Origin: Alphaproteobacteria bacterium | Lineage (GTDB): Bacteria > Pseudomonadota > Alphaproteobacteria > SHNJ01 | Length of the DNA stretch: 64,000 nt | NCBI GenBank assembly: GCA_004295055.1 | Contig: SHNJ01000012.1 | Span: forward strand, 1 to 64,000 | Direction: 5' to 3' | In this document: piece after piece, positions 17,990 through 27,141 of the stretch | How the letters are laid out: the number at the start of each line of letters is the position of its first letter | Position numbering within the stretch: the stretch's first letter is position 1 | Position numbers and translations under genes: made by a program | The notes under the pieces: generated by a model | Told to the model about the DNA's origin: nothing | The model's input: the letters and a program-made list of their open reading frames with translations, nothing else | Databases searched by the model: none

Positions 17990-18726
17990 GATGCTTTCCG
18001 TTGAGACATCATATCATTAAGCCTGGATTCGTCCAAGGGGATTGGCGTCTGACCGCATAATTGGTCGGAACGATTCGAAACATCTATCAAGTCCTGCTCT
18101 AATTTCTGGCGGTATAGTTCCAGGTCCGCGTCGCTGCAATCTTGCGGCACATGGATAGGATTACCCCATACATAGGCGCCACGCGAAAATGGCAAACAGA
18201 CCAAAAACCGGTCCCAACTTTGTAAAACCTTGCGTTTACTGGTCGCAACCGAAACATTAACGATTGGAATGCCGGTTAGTTTCGCCAGATACACAGGGCC
18301 AGGCGCGGCTTGGAATCGCGGCCCACGCGGCCCATCCGGGGTAATGCCGACACAATAACTCTGTTCAATTTTTTCGACCATTTCCCGCAATGCGGCGCTG
18401 CTGCCGCGCGAGGTGGAGCCTGTAACCGTGCCCACGCCATAATGATGAATAGTTTGTGAAATAAATCTGCCGTCACGATGCTGCGAAATCAAAATCGTCG
18501 CCTTCACCCCTTTGCGCCAGCAACGGCACATGCACAGCAAACGATTATGCCAAAAACAGACGATCATCGGTTTGCCGGCATCCCAAAATGATTCCGGCAC
18601 CGCGCGATTATGGTGTTCCCAGCGCGACGTGTAATACACCAATTCCATATATAAATAGGCAACCCAGGAAATCAGCGATTGCACCAACGAAGATTGAATC
18701 AATTTGCGGCGGAATTTTTTGGACAT
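17986..18726 (-). CDS. DUF374 lysophospholipid acyltransferase-like protein
   Basis: A 246-residue member of the DUF374 family, related to LpxL-like and glycerophosphate acyltransferases. It carries FWHNRLL (a variant of the HxxxxD acyltransferase motif), SQHRDGRFIS, TGSTSRGSSAALREM and ITPDGPRGP. An N-terminal hydrophobic stretch suggests inner-membrane association. In alphaproteobacteria this family commonly sits beside waaA and lpxK, which argues for a role in lipid A or lipoprotein maturation, but its substrate is not established. It abuts the ABC transporter gene upstream and overlaps waaA by ATGA. Confidence 0.9.
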   Translation of the reverse strand: MSKKFRRKLIQSSLVQSLISWVAYLYMELVYYTSRWEHHNRAVPESFWDAGKPMIVCFWHNRLLCMCRCWRKGVKATILISQHRDGRFISQTIHHYGVGTVTGSTSRGSSAALREMVEKIEQSYCVGITPDGPRGPRFQAAPGPVYLAKLTGIPIVNVSVATSKRKVLQSWDRFLVCLPFSRGAYVWGNPIHVPQDCSDADLELYRQKLEQDLIDVSNRSDQLCGQTPIPLDESRLNDMMSQRKAS

Positions 18727-20529
18727 TTACGCGTTCACTGCGTTCAATTGCGGCGCTGGTTGGTTCTGATCCTGGGCCTGATATTGCATGCTATATAATT
18801 TGGCATACGCACCGCCCTTGGCCAGCAATTGTTGATGGGTGCCGGATTCCACCACCCAACCTTGATCGATGACATAAATCAAATCCGCGTTGACGATGGT
18901 CGACAGGCGATGCGCAATCACAATCGTGGTTCTGCCGCGCATCAAATCCTGCAAGGCGCTTTGTACCTGGCGTTCGGTATTGCTGTCGAGCGCCGAGGTT
19001 GCCTCGTCCAGCAACAGAATGGGCGCGTTTTTCAGCATGGCGCGGGCAATCGCCACGCGTTGCCGCTGGCCACCCGACAATTTCGATCCTTGCGGACCAA
19101 CCGGTGTGTCGTATCCATTTGGCATGGACATGATAAATTCATGCGCGCCCGCCGCCTTGGCCGCCTGAATAATATCCAGCTCCCCGGCGTTCTTTTGGCC
19201 ATAGGCAATATTGGCGCGGATCGTATCGTCGAACAGCAAAGTTTCCTGGCTGACCAGCGCCATCGCATCGCGCAGGCTATGCAAAGTTACATCGCGCACA
19301 TTCTGGCCATCAATCACGATAGAACCCTTGCTTACATCATAAAAGCGCGGGATTAGATTTAAAATCGTACTTTTGCCGCCGCCCGATGGACCGACCAGGG
19401 CCGTAGTGCGGCCAGCCGGAATATCCAGTTGCATATTCCATAACGCGGTTTTGCCATTATCATACGAAAATTCGACATCGCGGAATTCGATTTTGGCTTG
19501 AGCCAATTCTAAATCCTTGGCATCCGGAGCGTCGACAATTTTAGACGGCACTTCGAGCAAGTCATAAATACGCTGGGCGGAAGCCATGCCTTCTTGCAAT
19601 CCGGCGTTTAATTTTGCAAGGCCTTTTAACGGCTCATACGCCAACAATAACGCCGTGATAAACGAGAAAAAAGCGCCCGTGGTTTTATAGCCGTCAATAA
19701 CCTGATATCCGCCATAAATAATAACGGCGCAAACCGCGATGGCGCCGAAAAATTCCATAATGGGAGAATTCGCGGAACGATAACGTTGCGAACGTTGGGA
19801 TAAAATATAAAGATTTTCGGTCAAATGTTCGGCGCGGGAAACTTCTTCGTCTTCTGTATTATTCGCCTTCACGTGGCGCATGCCATGAAATACTTGTTCC
19901 AATAATGATGCATACGTGCCCGCGCTGCCCTGCGATGTATACGATAATTTACGCACCTTACGGCCCAATTTGGCAATCGGAAACGCGGTTAAAGGAAAAA
20001 CTACCAGCGCGATAAAAGCCAATTTGGCGTCCTGATAAAACAACATCCCCATCAGGAAAATCAGTGTCAGAATATCCTTGCCCATGCCCGTGATGGTGTT
20101 CGCCACCGCATAACGCAACATCCCTACGTCATATGTAAAGCGCGATACCAACGCGCCAGTTTGCGAACCGTGAAAAAATGCCAGATCCGCGCGCACCACA
20201 TGGCGGAACATCCGGTTTTGCAAATCGCGAATAATGCCCTGGCCAATGCCGTTCATCAGCATCGCCTCGCCATAAGTCGCAAGGCCGCGCACGGCGAACA
20301 ATACGATTACCGCAAGACCGATTGGCCACAGGGCGGCTTCGTTTTTTTCGATAAATATTTTATCCAGAATCGGTTCGATCAATTTTGCAAATGTGGCCGT
20401 GGTCGCGGCGATAATGACCATCATGCACAAGGCCAGACCCAGGCGGCCCTTATAATTTTTAATGTGATCGCGCGCCAAGCGGCGCATAAGAGTACGGGTG
20501 GTAGCAAAATTCGGTTTGATTTTATCCAT
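18727..20529 (-). CDS. MsbA-type ABC exporter (probable lipid A flippase)
   Basis: A 600-residue half-transporter with six membrane helices followed by an ATPase domain: Walker A GPSGGGKST, signature LSGGQRQRVAIARA, Walker B ILLLDEATSALD and a switch histidine in IVIAHRLSTI. It abuts pmbA upstream and the DUF374 gene downstream, inside a lipid A operon, so flipping of lipid A core across the inner membrane is the likely job. I leave the symbol blank because peptide or drug exporters share the architecture. Confidence 0.9.
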   Translation of the reverse strand: MDKIKPNFATTRTLMRRLARDHIKNYKGRLGLALCMMVIIAATTATFAKLIEPILDKIFIEKNEAALWPIGLAVIVLFAVRGLATYGEAMLMNGIGQGIIRDLQNRMFRHVVRADLAFFHGSQTGALVSRFTYDVGMLRYAVANTITGMGKDILTLIFLMGMLFYQDAKLAFIALVVFPLTAFPIAKLGRKVRKLSYTSQGSAGTYASLLEQVFHGMRHVKANNTEDEEVSRAEHLTENLYILSQRSQRYRSANSPIMEFFGAIAVCAVIIYGGYQVIDGYKTTGAFFSFITALLLAYEPLKGLAKLNAGLQEGMASAQRIYDLLEVPSKIVDAPDAKDLELAQAKIEFRDVEFSYDNGKTALWNMQLDIPAGRTTALVGPSGGGKSTILNLIPRFYDVSKGSIVIDGQNVRDVTLHSLRDAMALVSQETLLFDDTIRANIAYGQKNAGELDIIQAAKAAGAHEFIMSMPNGYDTPVGPQGSKLSGGQRQRVAIARAMLKNAPILLLDEATSALDSNTERQVQSALQDLMRGRTTIVIAHRLSTIVNADLIYVIDQGWVVESGTHQQLLAKGGAYAKLYSMQYQAQDQNQPAPQLNAVNA

Positions 20530-21864
20530 CTATTGTCCCGCCAGCGTCATTTGCCCGACACGAATTGTCGGACTGTCGACGCCATATTTAAATTCCAAAT
20601 CATTGGCCGGCGTCAGTTCCATAAACATTTCCGATAAATGCCCGGCGATGGTGACTTCCGATACGGGATAAGCAATCTGCCCGTTTTCAATCCAAAACCC
20701 GGATGCGCCCTGGCTGTAATCGCCAGTAACCAGATTCACTCCCATGCCCATGGTTTCAGTGACATAGAACCCTTGCTTAATATCGGCCATCAATTGTTGC
20801 GGCGTAACCGAACCAGAAGCCAAATAAAAATTGCTGATCGAAGGCGATGGCACACTGGAAACGCCGCGCACCGCATGACCGGTCGAATGCAAACCCAATT
20901 GACGGGCGGAGCGGCAATCCATAATCCAATTCTTTAAATAACCGCCTTCGATAAAATGAATATTGCGCGTCGCGATGCCTTCGGCATCGAACGGCCGGGA
21001 CCGCAAGGCGCGTGGGCGCGATGGATCGTCGATAATATTGATGGAGCCCTTAAATATTTGCTGACCCATTTTCGATTTCAAGAATGATGTGCCACGCGCC
21101 ACCGTCGCGCCATTGATTGCGCTGGCCACATATCCCACAATACCGCGCGCGACGCGCGGATCGAATACCACCGGCACTTGCTGTGTTTTGACTTTGCGCG
21201 GATTCAGGCGCCTTACAGCACGCTCGCCGGCCTTGCGGCCGATAATATCCGGCGAGATCATGTCCTTGTAAAAAACGGCGGAGCTATAATCATAATCGCG
21301 CTCCATCCCGGTGCCTTCGCCGGCAATCACCGATGCCGATACTGAAAAACTCGATTGATCATATTCACCGGCAAGACCATTACTATTTACCAAATAAATT
21401 TTAGAACGGCTGGCGTGCGCGTCGCCGCCTTCGCTTTTGGTAACGCCTTTAACGGCTTGCGCGGCGTCCTCGGCTTTCTTTGCCCATTCTTGCAATTTTT
21501 CTTCGCCAATATCGGAATCATCGGCGTTATGATGCTTATGCTCGCCAATCAAAGAGTCGTTTTTATCGGCAAGGCCGCAATACGGATCATCCGGCGAGGC
21601 CTTGGCCATCGCGACCGCGCGGTCAACCACTTCGTTGATTTCGGTTAAATTGGAATAGGACGAAGATACTACCGATTGTTTTTTACCGATAAATACGCGC
21701 AAACCAACATCGGCCGAGGCGGAGCGTTCCAATTTTTCCAGCTTGCCGTACCGTACCGATACATCCTGGCTAACGGAGTCCACCAAAATAGCGTCGGCCG
21801 CGCTTGCCCCCTTGGCAATCGCTTTACCAATAATATCGCCCAAAAAATTCAAATGATCCGTCAT
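20530..21864 (-). CDS. pmbA: TldE/PmbA-family metalloprotease subunit
   Basis: One half of the TldD/TldE protease, which matures modified peptides and degrades CcdA-like proteins in other bacteria. The protein is ~444 residues. Typical stretches are SVRYGKLEKLERSAS, NSNGLAGEYDQSSFS, VVFDPRVARGIVGYVASAI and a C-terminal NLVTGDYSQGASGFWIENG. The zinc site resides in TldD, which is not in the window. The ATG at 21864 overlaps the ubiA TAA by one base (TAATG), so I prefer it to an in-frame upstream ATG at 21915 lying inside ubiA. Confidence 0.94.
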   Translation of the reverse strand: MTDHLNFLGDIIGKAIAKGASAADAILVDSVSQDVSVRYGKLEKLERSASADVGLRVFIGKKQSVVSSSYSNLTEINEVVDRAVAMAKASPDDPYCGLADKNDSLIGEHKHHNADDSDIGEEKLQEWAKKAEDAAQAVKGVTKSEGGDAHASRSKIYLVNSNGLAGEYDQSSFSVSASVIAGEGTGMERDYDYSSAVFYKDMISPDIIGRKAGERAVRRLNPRKVKTQQVPVVFDPRVARGIVGYVASAINGATVARGTSFLKSKMGQQIFKGSINIIDDPSRPRALRSRPFDAEGIATRNIHFIEGGYLKNWIMDCRSARQLGLHSTGHAVRGVSSVPSPSISNFYLASGSVTPQQLMADIKQGFYVTETMGMGVNLVTGDYSQGASGFWIENGQIAYPVSEVTIAGHLSEMFMELTPANDLEFKYGVDSPTIRVGQMTLAGQ

Positions 21865-22718
21865 TATAAAATCGTTTCCATAAATAAAGCCGAGGATACG
21901 ATCAACCCGGCCCAAATATTGCTTTTAAACCTTGCAAGCGCATTTTGCGCATCGCCCGACAGAAGGGTTAACACCTGCCATAACAACAGGCAACTTAGCA
22001 CAAACATATGGCCAAAGTACACCATGCCAAATCCTTGTAAAACCCCCAGAAATACAAGGATTGACGCCATCCAAACATAGCATAATAAAGCCATGGGATG
22101 CACTGAACCTTGCATTAAAACCGCCGTTGATTTCACGCCAATCCGCATATCGTCCTCTATATCCTGCAAGGCATATATAGTGTCGTAAGCCAAAGTCCAC
22201 AATATCGCCGCCATATATAAAAGACCGGCTGCGGGGTCGAGCCGCCCTTGCAAAGCCGCATATCCAACCAAAATTCCCCAATTAAAGGTAATGCCCAGAA
22301 ACAATTGCGGCCAATAGGTGATACGTTTCATCCATGGGTATAAAGCAACCGGAATAATTGCGCCCAACGCAACGATTCGCGCAAAATTATTTAGAACAAA
22401 TAAAATTGGCAAGGCGCAGACGCACAAAAATATAATCAATATGATCGCCTGTTTCTTGGAAATCTCGCCGCTGGCCAGGGGCCGCATAGCGGTGCGCTCA
22501 ACCTTGGCATCGAAATCGCGGTCGCAAAGATCGTTGTAAATGCATCCGGCGCTGCGCAGTAAAACGCTGCCGATAAAAAACAGGCTCGCGTAATAAATAT
22601 ATGCGGTCAAATCGCCATTCCAGGCAAGCCCAAGCCCCCACAGGCATGGAAAATATAACAGCCAGATCCCAACCGGCTTGTCCCAGCGCGAAAGGCGCGC
22701 AATAGCATTGAAATTCAT
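21864..22718 (-). CDS. ubiA: 4-hydroxybenzoate polyprenyltransferase
   Basis: Integral membrane prenyltransferase that attaches the polyprenyl tail to 4-hydroxybenzoate in ubiquinone synthesis. The 284-residue protein is strongly hydrophobic. The two Asp-rich Mg-diphosphate motifs are NDLCDRDFD (residues 62-70) and DIEDD (186-190). KVERTAMRPLASG follows the first, as expected for UbiA rather than MenA or haem O synthases. It heads the minus-strand operon, divergent from rsmE with a 40-base gap. Confidence 0.96.
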   Translation of the reverse strand: MNFNAIARLSRWDKPVGIWLLYFPCLWGLGLAWNGDLTAYIYYASLFFIGSVLLRSAGCIYNDLCDRDFDAKVERTAMRPLASGEISKKQAIILIIFLCVCALPILFVLNNFARIVALGAIIPVALYPWMKRITYWPQLFLGITFNWGILVGYAALQGRLDPAAGLLYMAAILWTLAYDTIYALQDIEDDMRIGVKSTAVLMQGSVHPMALLCYVWMASILVFLGVLQGFGMVYFGHMFVLSCLLLWQVLTLLSGDAQNALARFKSNIWAGLIVSSALFMETIL

Positions 22719-22723
22719 GGATC

Positions 22724-22751
22724 TTGACCTTTGGCTTTAATGCGATACTCT
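22724..22751 (+). promoter_or_regulatory. Candidate sigma70-like promoter of rsmE, leaderless geometry
   Basis: TTGACC (22724-22729), a 16-base spacer and TACTCT (22746-22751). Transcription would be expected to begin seven to eight bases later, at 22758-22759, which is where the rsmE ATG lies. No Shine-Dalgarno is visible. Confidence 0.5.
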
Positions 22752-22758
22752 CTGCCGC

Positions 22759-23487
22759 ATGAGTACGGAATATAAAGCAAAAACACGGCTTTATCTAGCG
22801 AGCGATTTGGCCGCCGGGCGCGATATCCCCTTGAATAAAGACCAGGCGCATTATTTGCGCAATGTGCTGCGCGCGGATACTGGCGCGAAGATCCATGTTT
22901 TTAACGGCCGCGACGGCGAATATGTGGCCGAATTCGACGGTAAAACATCGATCGTAACCGGCACACAGACAGAATCGCAAAAATCGGATTTGGACGTTTG
23001 GGTTTTATTCGCGCCGGTGAAAAAAGATCAAACCGACTTTATTTTACAAAAATGCACCGAATTGGGCGCATCGGTTTTACAGCCGGTTTTTACCGATTAT
23101 ACCAATACCGAACGGTTTAATATCGAACGCGCCGCCGCCAATGTGATCGAAGCCAGCCAGCAATCGCGGCGATTAACCGTGCCAGCGGTGAAACAAGCCG
23201 ATTCGTTGAAAAATATTCTGGCCGCATGGCCCAAAGACCGTGCGTTGATTTTCTGCGATGAAATGCGGACCTCGCCGCCACTGCCAAAGATTCTAGCGGA
23301 TATGCAGGGTCAAAAACCGGCGTTTTTATCTGGCCCGGAAGGCGGGTTTAGCGCCAAGGAACGCGATTATTTAAACTCTCTGCCGTTTGTGAAATCCGCC
23401 AATCTTGGCCCACGCGTTCTGCGCGCCGAAACCGCCGCCATGACCGGCCTTGCGGTTTATGGCGCGATTTACGGCGACTGGAAATAA
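22759..23487 (+). CDS. rsmE: 16S rRNA (uracil-1498-N3)-methyltransferase
   Basis: SPOUT-fold methyltransferase of 242 residues acting on assembled 30S subunits. The knot region shows FLSGPEGGFSAKERD and LGPRVLRAETAAMTGL, both diagnostic. The N-terminal PUA-like part contains AHYLRNVLRADTGAKIHVFNG. The ATG has no ribosome site and sits at the start point of a predicted promoter, so it may be leaderless. gshA follows 24 bases later on the same strand. Confidence 0.96.
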   Translation: MSTEYKAKTRLYLASDLAAGRDIPLNKDQAHYLRNVLRADTGAKIHVFNGRDGEYVAEFDGKTSIVTGTQTESQKSDLDVWVLFAPVKKDQTDFILQKCTELGASVLQPVFTDYTNTERFNIERAAANVIEASQQSRRLTVPAVKQADSLKNILAAWPKDRALIFCDEMRTSPPLPKILADMQGQKPAFLSGPEGGFSAKERDYLNSLPFVKSANLGPRVLRAETAAMTGLAVYGAIYGDWK

Positions 23488-23511
23488 TTAAACGCGGACT
23501 ATATATCCGGC

Positions 23512-24849
23512 ATGACCATGTTGCAAAAATCCGAATTGATCGAAATTTTTACCCATCAGTCCAAACCGCGCAGCGAATGGAAGATCGGGGTTGAATTCGA
23601 ACGGTTTGCGTTTAATAAAAAAACTTTGAAACCGCTTCCATTTTCCGGCCCGGTCAGCACAACCGCCCTGCTGCAAAAACTAATCGAGAAATACAATTGG
23701 CAGGCCGTTTATGAGGGCGGGAATATTGTCGCCCTGAGACGCGAAACGCAATCCATTACGTTGGAACCTGGCGGCGCGGTGGAATTATCCGGCGCCACAT
23801 TGCCGTCGGTGCATCATTGCTGTAAAAGCGTCAGCACCCATATGCGTGAAACGGAAGATGTGGGTAATGAATTAGACATCGGATTTCTGACGCTTGGATT
23901 TGACCCGAAATGGGACCGCAGCGATTTCACATGGGTTCCCAAAAAACGATACGACATTATGCGCAATTACATGCCGCGCGTTGGCGACATGGGCATCGAC
24001 ATGATGCTGCGCACCGCAACAGTGCAAGTAAATTTGGATTACGAGTCGGAATCCGATATGATCCAGAAAACGCGCATCGGATTGGCGTTACAGCCGATTA
24101 TCGGGGCAATGTTTTCCAATTCGCCATTTAAAAATGGCGGCCTAAATCAATTCCAGTCATACCGCAACCATGTTTGGCTGCACACCGATCCTGCGCGCAC
24201 AGGCAATTTGCCTTTTATGTTCGATAGCGATTCGGGATTCGAAAAATATGCCGATTACTTGCTGGATGTGCCGATGTATTTTGTCATTCGCAACGGACAA
24301 TATATCGACGCCAGCGGCCAATCGTTCCGCGATTTTATGGCGGGAAAACTACCTGCCCTGCCGGGTGAATTCGCCACTGTCGAAGATTGGAAAAATCACA
24401 TTACTTGCGTATTTCCGATTGTCCGGCTGAAACCATGGATCGAAATGCGCGGCGCGGATGGCGGCAGCTGGGAATATTTATGCGCCCTGCCCGCTTTATG
24501 GACTGGATTACTGTACGACGCAGATGCGCAATTGGCCATGACCGATTTAATAAAAAACTGGACCGCGGACGAAAGAAGATCCCTGCATCTGGATACGCCG
24601 AAAATGGGACTACACACCAAATTTCAGGGCGGCACCGTAATCGATATCGCGCGGCAAATTGTAAATATTGCTGAACATGGCTTAAAACGCCGCGATTTCC
24701 GCGACAAAAACGGCGCCGATGAAACTTACTTCCTGAATCCATTAAAAGAGATTTTACAATCCGGCAAAACTCAATCGGATTTGTTAATCGAAAAATTGAA
24801 TGGCGAATGGGGCGGAAAGATAGACCAACTTTTTAATGATCAAAACTAA
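23512..24849 (+). CDS. gshA: Glutamate-cysteine ligase, alphaproteobacterial/plant type
   Basis: First enzyme of glutathione synthesis. The 445-residue protein has WKIGVEFERF near the N-terminus, ITLEPGGAVELSGA, a central RTATVQVNLDYESE and PWIEMRGADGG, all matching the plant/alphaproteobacterial class of glutamate-cysteine ligases rather than the enterobacterial one. It begins MTMLQK; the second ATG two codons in is an alternative. gshB is not in the window. An inverted-repeat element follows its stop. Confidence 0.92.
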   Translation: MTMLQKSELIEIFTHQSKPRSEWKIGVEFERFAFNKKTLKPLPFSGPVSTTALLQKLIEKYNWQAVYEGGNIVALRRETQSITLEPGGAVELSGATLPSVHHCCKSVSTHMRETEDVGNELDIGFLTLGFDPKWDRSDFTWVPKKRYDIMRNYMPRVGDMGIDMMLRTATVQVNLDYESESDMIQKTRIGLALQPIIGAMFSNSPFKNGGLNQFQSYRNHVWLHTDPARTGNLPFMFDSDSGFEKYADYLLDVPMYFVIRNGQYIDASGQSFRDFMAGKLPALPGEFATVEDWKNHITCVFPIVRLKPWIEMRGADGGSWEYLCALPALWTGLLYDADAQLAMTDLIKNWTADERRSLHLDTPKMGLHTKFQGGTVIDIARQIVNIAEHGLKRRDFRDKNGADETYFLNPLKEILQSGKTQSDLLIEKLNGEWGGKIDQLFNDQN

Positions 24850-24867
24850 ACCCGCTAGGCCTAAGGA

Positions 24868-24945
24868 TTTTTGTGATTTTCGAGAACCGGAGCGCAGCGT
24901 ACGTTAAAGTACGCAAGCACCGAAAAGCGCAGAAAATTGCAAAAA
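24868..24945. repeat. 78-bp imperfect inverted-repeat element
   Basis: Two arms begin and end with TTTTTG and CAAAAA, share ATTTTC/GAAAAT further in, and meet at a perfect GCGTAC/GTACGC pair (24897-24902 with 24909-24914) around a six-base loop. The middle of each arm is mismatched. It lies between the convergent gshA and DUF1674 genes. It could be a bidirectional terminator or a REP/MITE-like unit; only one copy is visible here. Confidence 0.6.
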
Positions 24946-24965
24946 GCCAACGGCATAGTCAGGGT

Positions 24966-25115
24966 TTAAAAATCCGTGGTGCGGCCTTTATGTTGCCAAT
25001 CGCCATGCTCGGTCGGATTCTGACCTTTATACCCTCCCACTTCGGGGTCAAGCGGCTGTTTCGGCGCTGGGGCGGGCGCCTTATTTTCCAAGTCTTTGTT
25101 TTTATTGTTATCCAT
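24966..25115 (-). CDS. DUF1674 / succinate dehydrogenase assembly factor 4-like small protein
   Basis: A 49-residue protein read from the minus strand. A Lys/Asn-rich start and a Pro/Ala linker lead to PEVGGYKGQNPTEHGDW and a terminal KGRTTDF. This is the DUF1674 signature, usually GGxxGPEPTRYGDWExKGRxxDF. The mitochondrial homologue SDHAF4 promotes assembly of the flavinylated succinate dehydrogenase subunit. Divergence from rsmB is a frequent neighbourhood for this family. AAGG lies about 14 bases before the ATG, which is rather far. Pro-Glu is replaced by Gln-Asn in the central motif. Confidence 0.85.
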   Translation of the reverse strand: MDNNKNKDLENKAPAPAPKQPLDPEVGGYKGQNPTEHGDWQHKGRTTDF

Positions 25116-25163
25116 GATTGTAATTTGACCTTGCCGCGTTAAAAATCAAGGGTAAATTGGCGC

Positions 25164-26456
25164 ATGGCTTCACCATTACAATCCCGCATCGTCGCGTTGC
25201 AAATGTTGCAGGATATTTTGCGCGACCATAAAGCTATGGATCAATGTTTAAGCACTAATCGTTATTTCGCAAAATTAAGCGCCGAGGATCGCGGTTTTGT
25301 CCGCCTGTTACTGGCAACCGTCTTGCGCCATTTGGGCGAGATTGATGCCGTCTGGCAAGGATTCATGGACAAGAAGTTGCCAAAAAAAGCCTATACCGCC
25401 GCCGATATTTTACGCCTGGGAATCGCGCAATTATTGTTTTTAAAAACCCCCGCCCATGCGGCCATCCATACCAGCGTTGAGTTGGCAAAACATAAAAAAT
25501 TGGATGGATTAAAAAATCTGATCAATGCGGTTCTACGCCGCGCGCAAAGCGAGGGTGAAGTCAAACTGGCGGAATTGAATGCGATTACATTGAACACGCC
25601 GGACTGGTTATACGACAGCTGGGCCAATATTTATGGCAATGATGTCGCAACCGCCATTGCGGCGGCCCATGCGGTCGAGCCTGGGCTCGATATCAGCGTT
25701 AAATCCGATCCTGAAAAATGGGCGGAACGGTTGGGAGCAGCCATATTGCCGAACGGCAGCCTGCGGCTGAAAGTTGGCGGCCGCGTTGATGCCAAGGATG
25801 GTTTTGGCGCTGGCGAATGGTGGGTGCAGGATGTGGCCGCCACGATCCCGGCGCGATTACTGGGTAAAGTGGCCGGTAAAACCGTTATCGATTTATGCGC
25901 CGCGCCAGGCGGCAAGACCGCGCAACTGGCCTCAACGGGTGCAAATGTGATCGCGGTGGATCAAAGCCAAGCACGCATCAAAAGACTGGAACAAAATCTG
26001 CGCCGGTTGAATTTATCGGCTGGAATCGTCTGCGCTGATGCCGCCAGCTGGCAACCGCCGGAAAAAGTATCCCATATTTTATTGGATTCGCCGTGCAGCG
26101 CGACTGGCACGATCCGCCGCCATCCCGATATTCCATATTTAAAAACCAAGGACGATATCAACCGCCTTTCGGAATTGCAGTTAAAAATTCTCCTAAATGC
26201 CACGCAAATGCTGGCCCCAGGCGGGATTCTGGTTTACGCGGTTTGCTCGCTTCAGGATGAAGAAGGTCCGCAAATTATGGCCAAAGCCTTGAAACAAAAC
26301 CCGCAATTGCGGCGTTTGCCGATTACGGCCGCCGATTTACCGGAATTTGCCGATTTGATTAATCCACAGGGGGACGTGCGAACGTTGCCTTGCGACCTCG
26401 GCGATATGGGTGGAATGGACGGATTTTATGTCTGTCGCTTGCAGCTTGGCGCATAA
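25164..26456 (+). CDS. rsmB: 16S rRNA (cytosine-967-C5)-methyltransferase
   Basis: A 430-residue RsmB/Sun protein. An N-terminal NusB-like helical RNA-binding domain (1-~140, RIVALQMLQDIL ... HTSVELAKHKK) precedes the Rossmann methyltransferase domain: DLCAAPGGKTAQLA for SAM, the DSPCSATG motif and the catalytic cysteine in YAVCSLQDEEG. AAGGG lies ten bases before the ATG. It is divergent from the DUF1674 gene, with rpe 17 bases downstream. Confidence 0.96.
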   Translation: MASPLQSRIVALQMLQDILRDHKAMDQCLSTNRYFAKLSAEDRGFVRLLLATVLRHLGEIDAVWQGFMDKKLPKKAYTAADILRLGIAQLLFLKTPAHAAIHTSVELAKHKKLDGLKNLINAVLRRAQSEGEVKLAELNAITLNTPDWLYDSWANIYGNDVATAIAAAHAVEPGLDISVKSDPEKWAERLGAAILPNGSLRLKVGGRVDAKDGFGAGEWWVQDVAATIPARLLGKVAGKTVIDLCAAPGGKTAQLASTGANVIAVDQSQARIKRLEQNLRRLNLSAGIVCADAASWQPPEKVSHILLDSPCSATGTIRRHPDIPYLKTKDDINRLSELQLKILLNATQMLAPGGILVYAVCSLQDEEGPQIMAKALKQNPQLRRLPITAADLPEFADLINPQGDVRTLPCDLGDMGGMDGFYVCRLQLGA

Positions 26457-26473
26457 ACTGCTAACAAAATTAT

Positions 26474-27133
26474 ATGCGCAAAATCAAAATAGCCCCATCG
26501 ATACTGTCCGCCGATTTTTCCAAACTGGGCGATGAAATTCGCGCCATGGAATCGGCCGGCGCCGATTATATTCATATCGATGTGATGGACGGGCATTTTG
26601 TGCCGAATCTTACGTTCGGACCGCCGATTATCAAATCGATCCGTTCGGTTACCAAACTGCCGTTCGATGTGCATTTGATGATCGCCCCTGTCGATCCGCT
26701 GATTCCAGATTTTATTGCCGCTGGCGCGGACATCGTTTCAGTACATCCGGAATCCGGTCCGCATTTGCATCGCACCGTTCAATTAATCAAAAGCGCCGGG
26801 AAAAAAGCAGGCGTTGTGCTGAACCCGTCGACCCCAATCGAATCGATGCAGCATGTTATTTCCGATATCGATTTAATTCTGGTCATGACCGTCAATCCGG
26901 GTTTTGGCGGACAAAAATTCATCGCTTCGCAATTGCCTAAAATCAAAATGTTGCGGCAAATGATCGATCAAACCGGCCGCGATATTGATTTAGAAGTTGA
27001 CGGCGGCATTACATTCGATACCGCGCGCGACGTTATTGCTGTCGGCGCGAATGTATTGGTTGCCGGTACCGCCAGTTTCGCGGGCGGCGCATCCGCATAT
27101 GCGGACAATGTGAAAAAACTGCGCGCGGCCTAG
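26474..27133 (+). CDS. rpe: Ribulose-phosphate 3-epimerase
   Basis: Pentose-phosphate TIM-barrel epimerase, 219 residues. It shows [26 protein letters not shown] with the metal-binding His and Asp, [17 protein letters not shown] and EVDGGI. It lies between rsmB and the heparinase-like gene with short gaps, so it is probably co-transcribed. Confidence 0.97.
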   Translation: MRKIKIAPSILSADFSKLGDEIRAMESAGADYIHIDVMDGHFVPNLTFGPPIIKSIRSVTKLPFDVHLMIAPVDPLIPDFIAAGADIVSVHPESGPHLHRTVQLIKSAGKKAGVVLNPSTPIESMQHVISDIDLILVMTVNPGFGGQKFIASQLPKIKMLRQMIDQTGRDIDLEVDGGITFDTARDVIAVGANVLVAGTASFAGGASAYADNVKKLRAA

Positions 27134-27141
27134 GTACGGCC

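Noticed and set aside
24873-25142. An 89-residue plus-strand ORF between gshA and rsmB
   Set aside because: The opposite strand encodes a clear DUF1674 protein in the same place; the plus-strand product has no ribosome site or motif.
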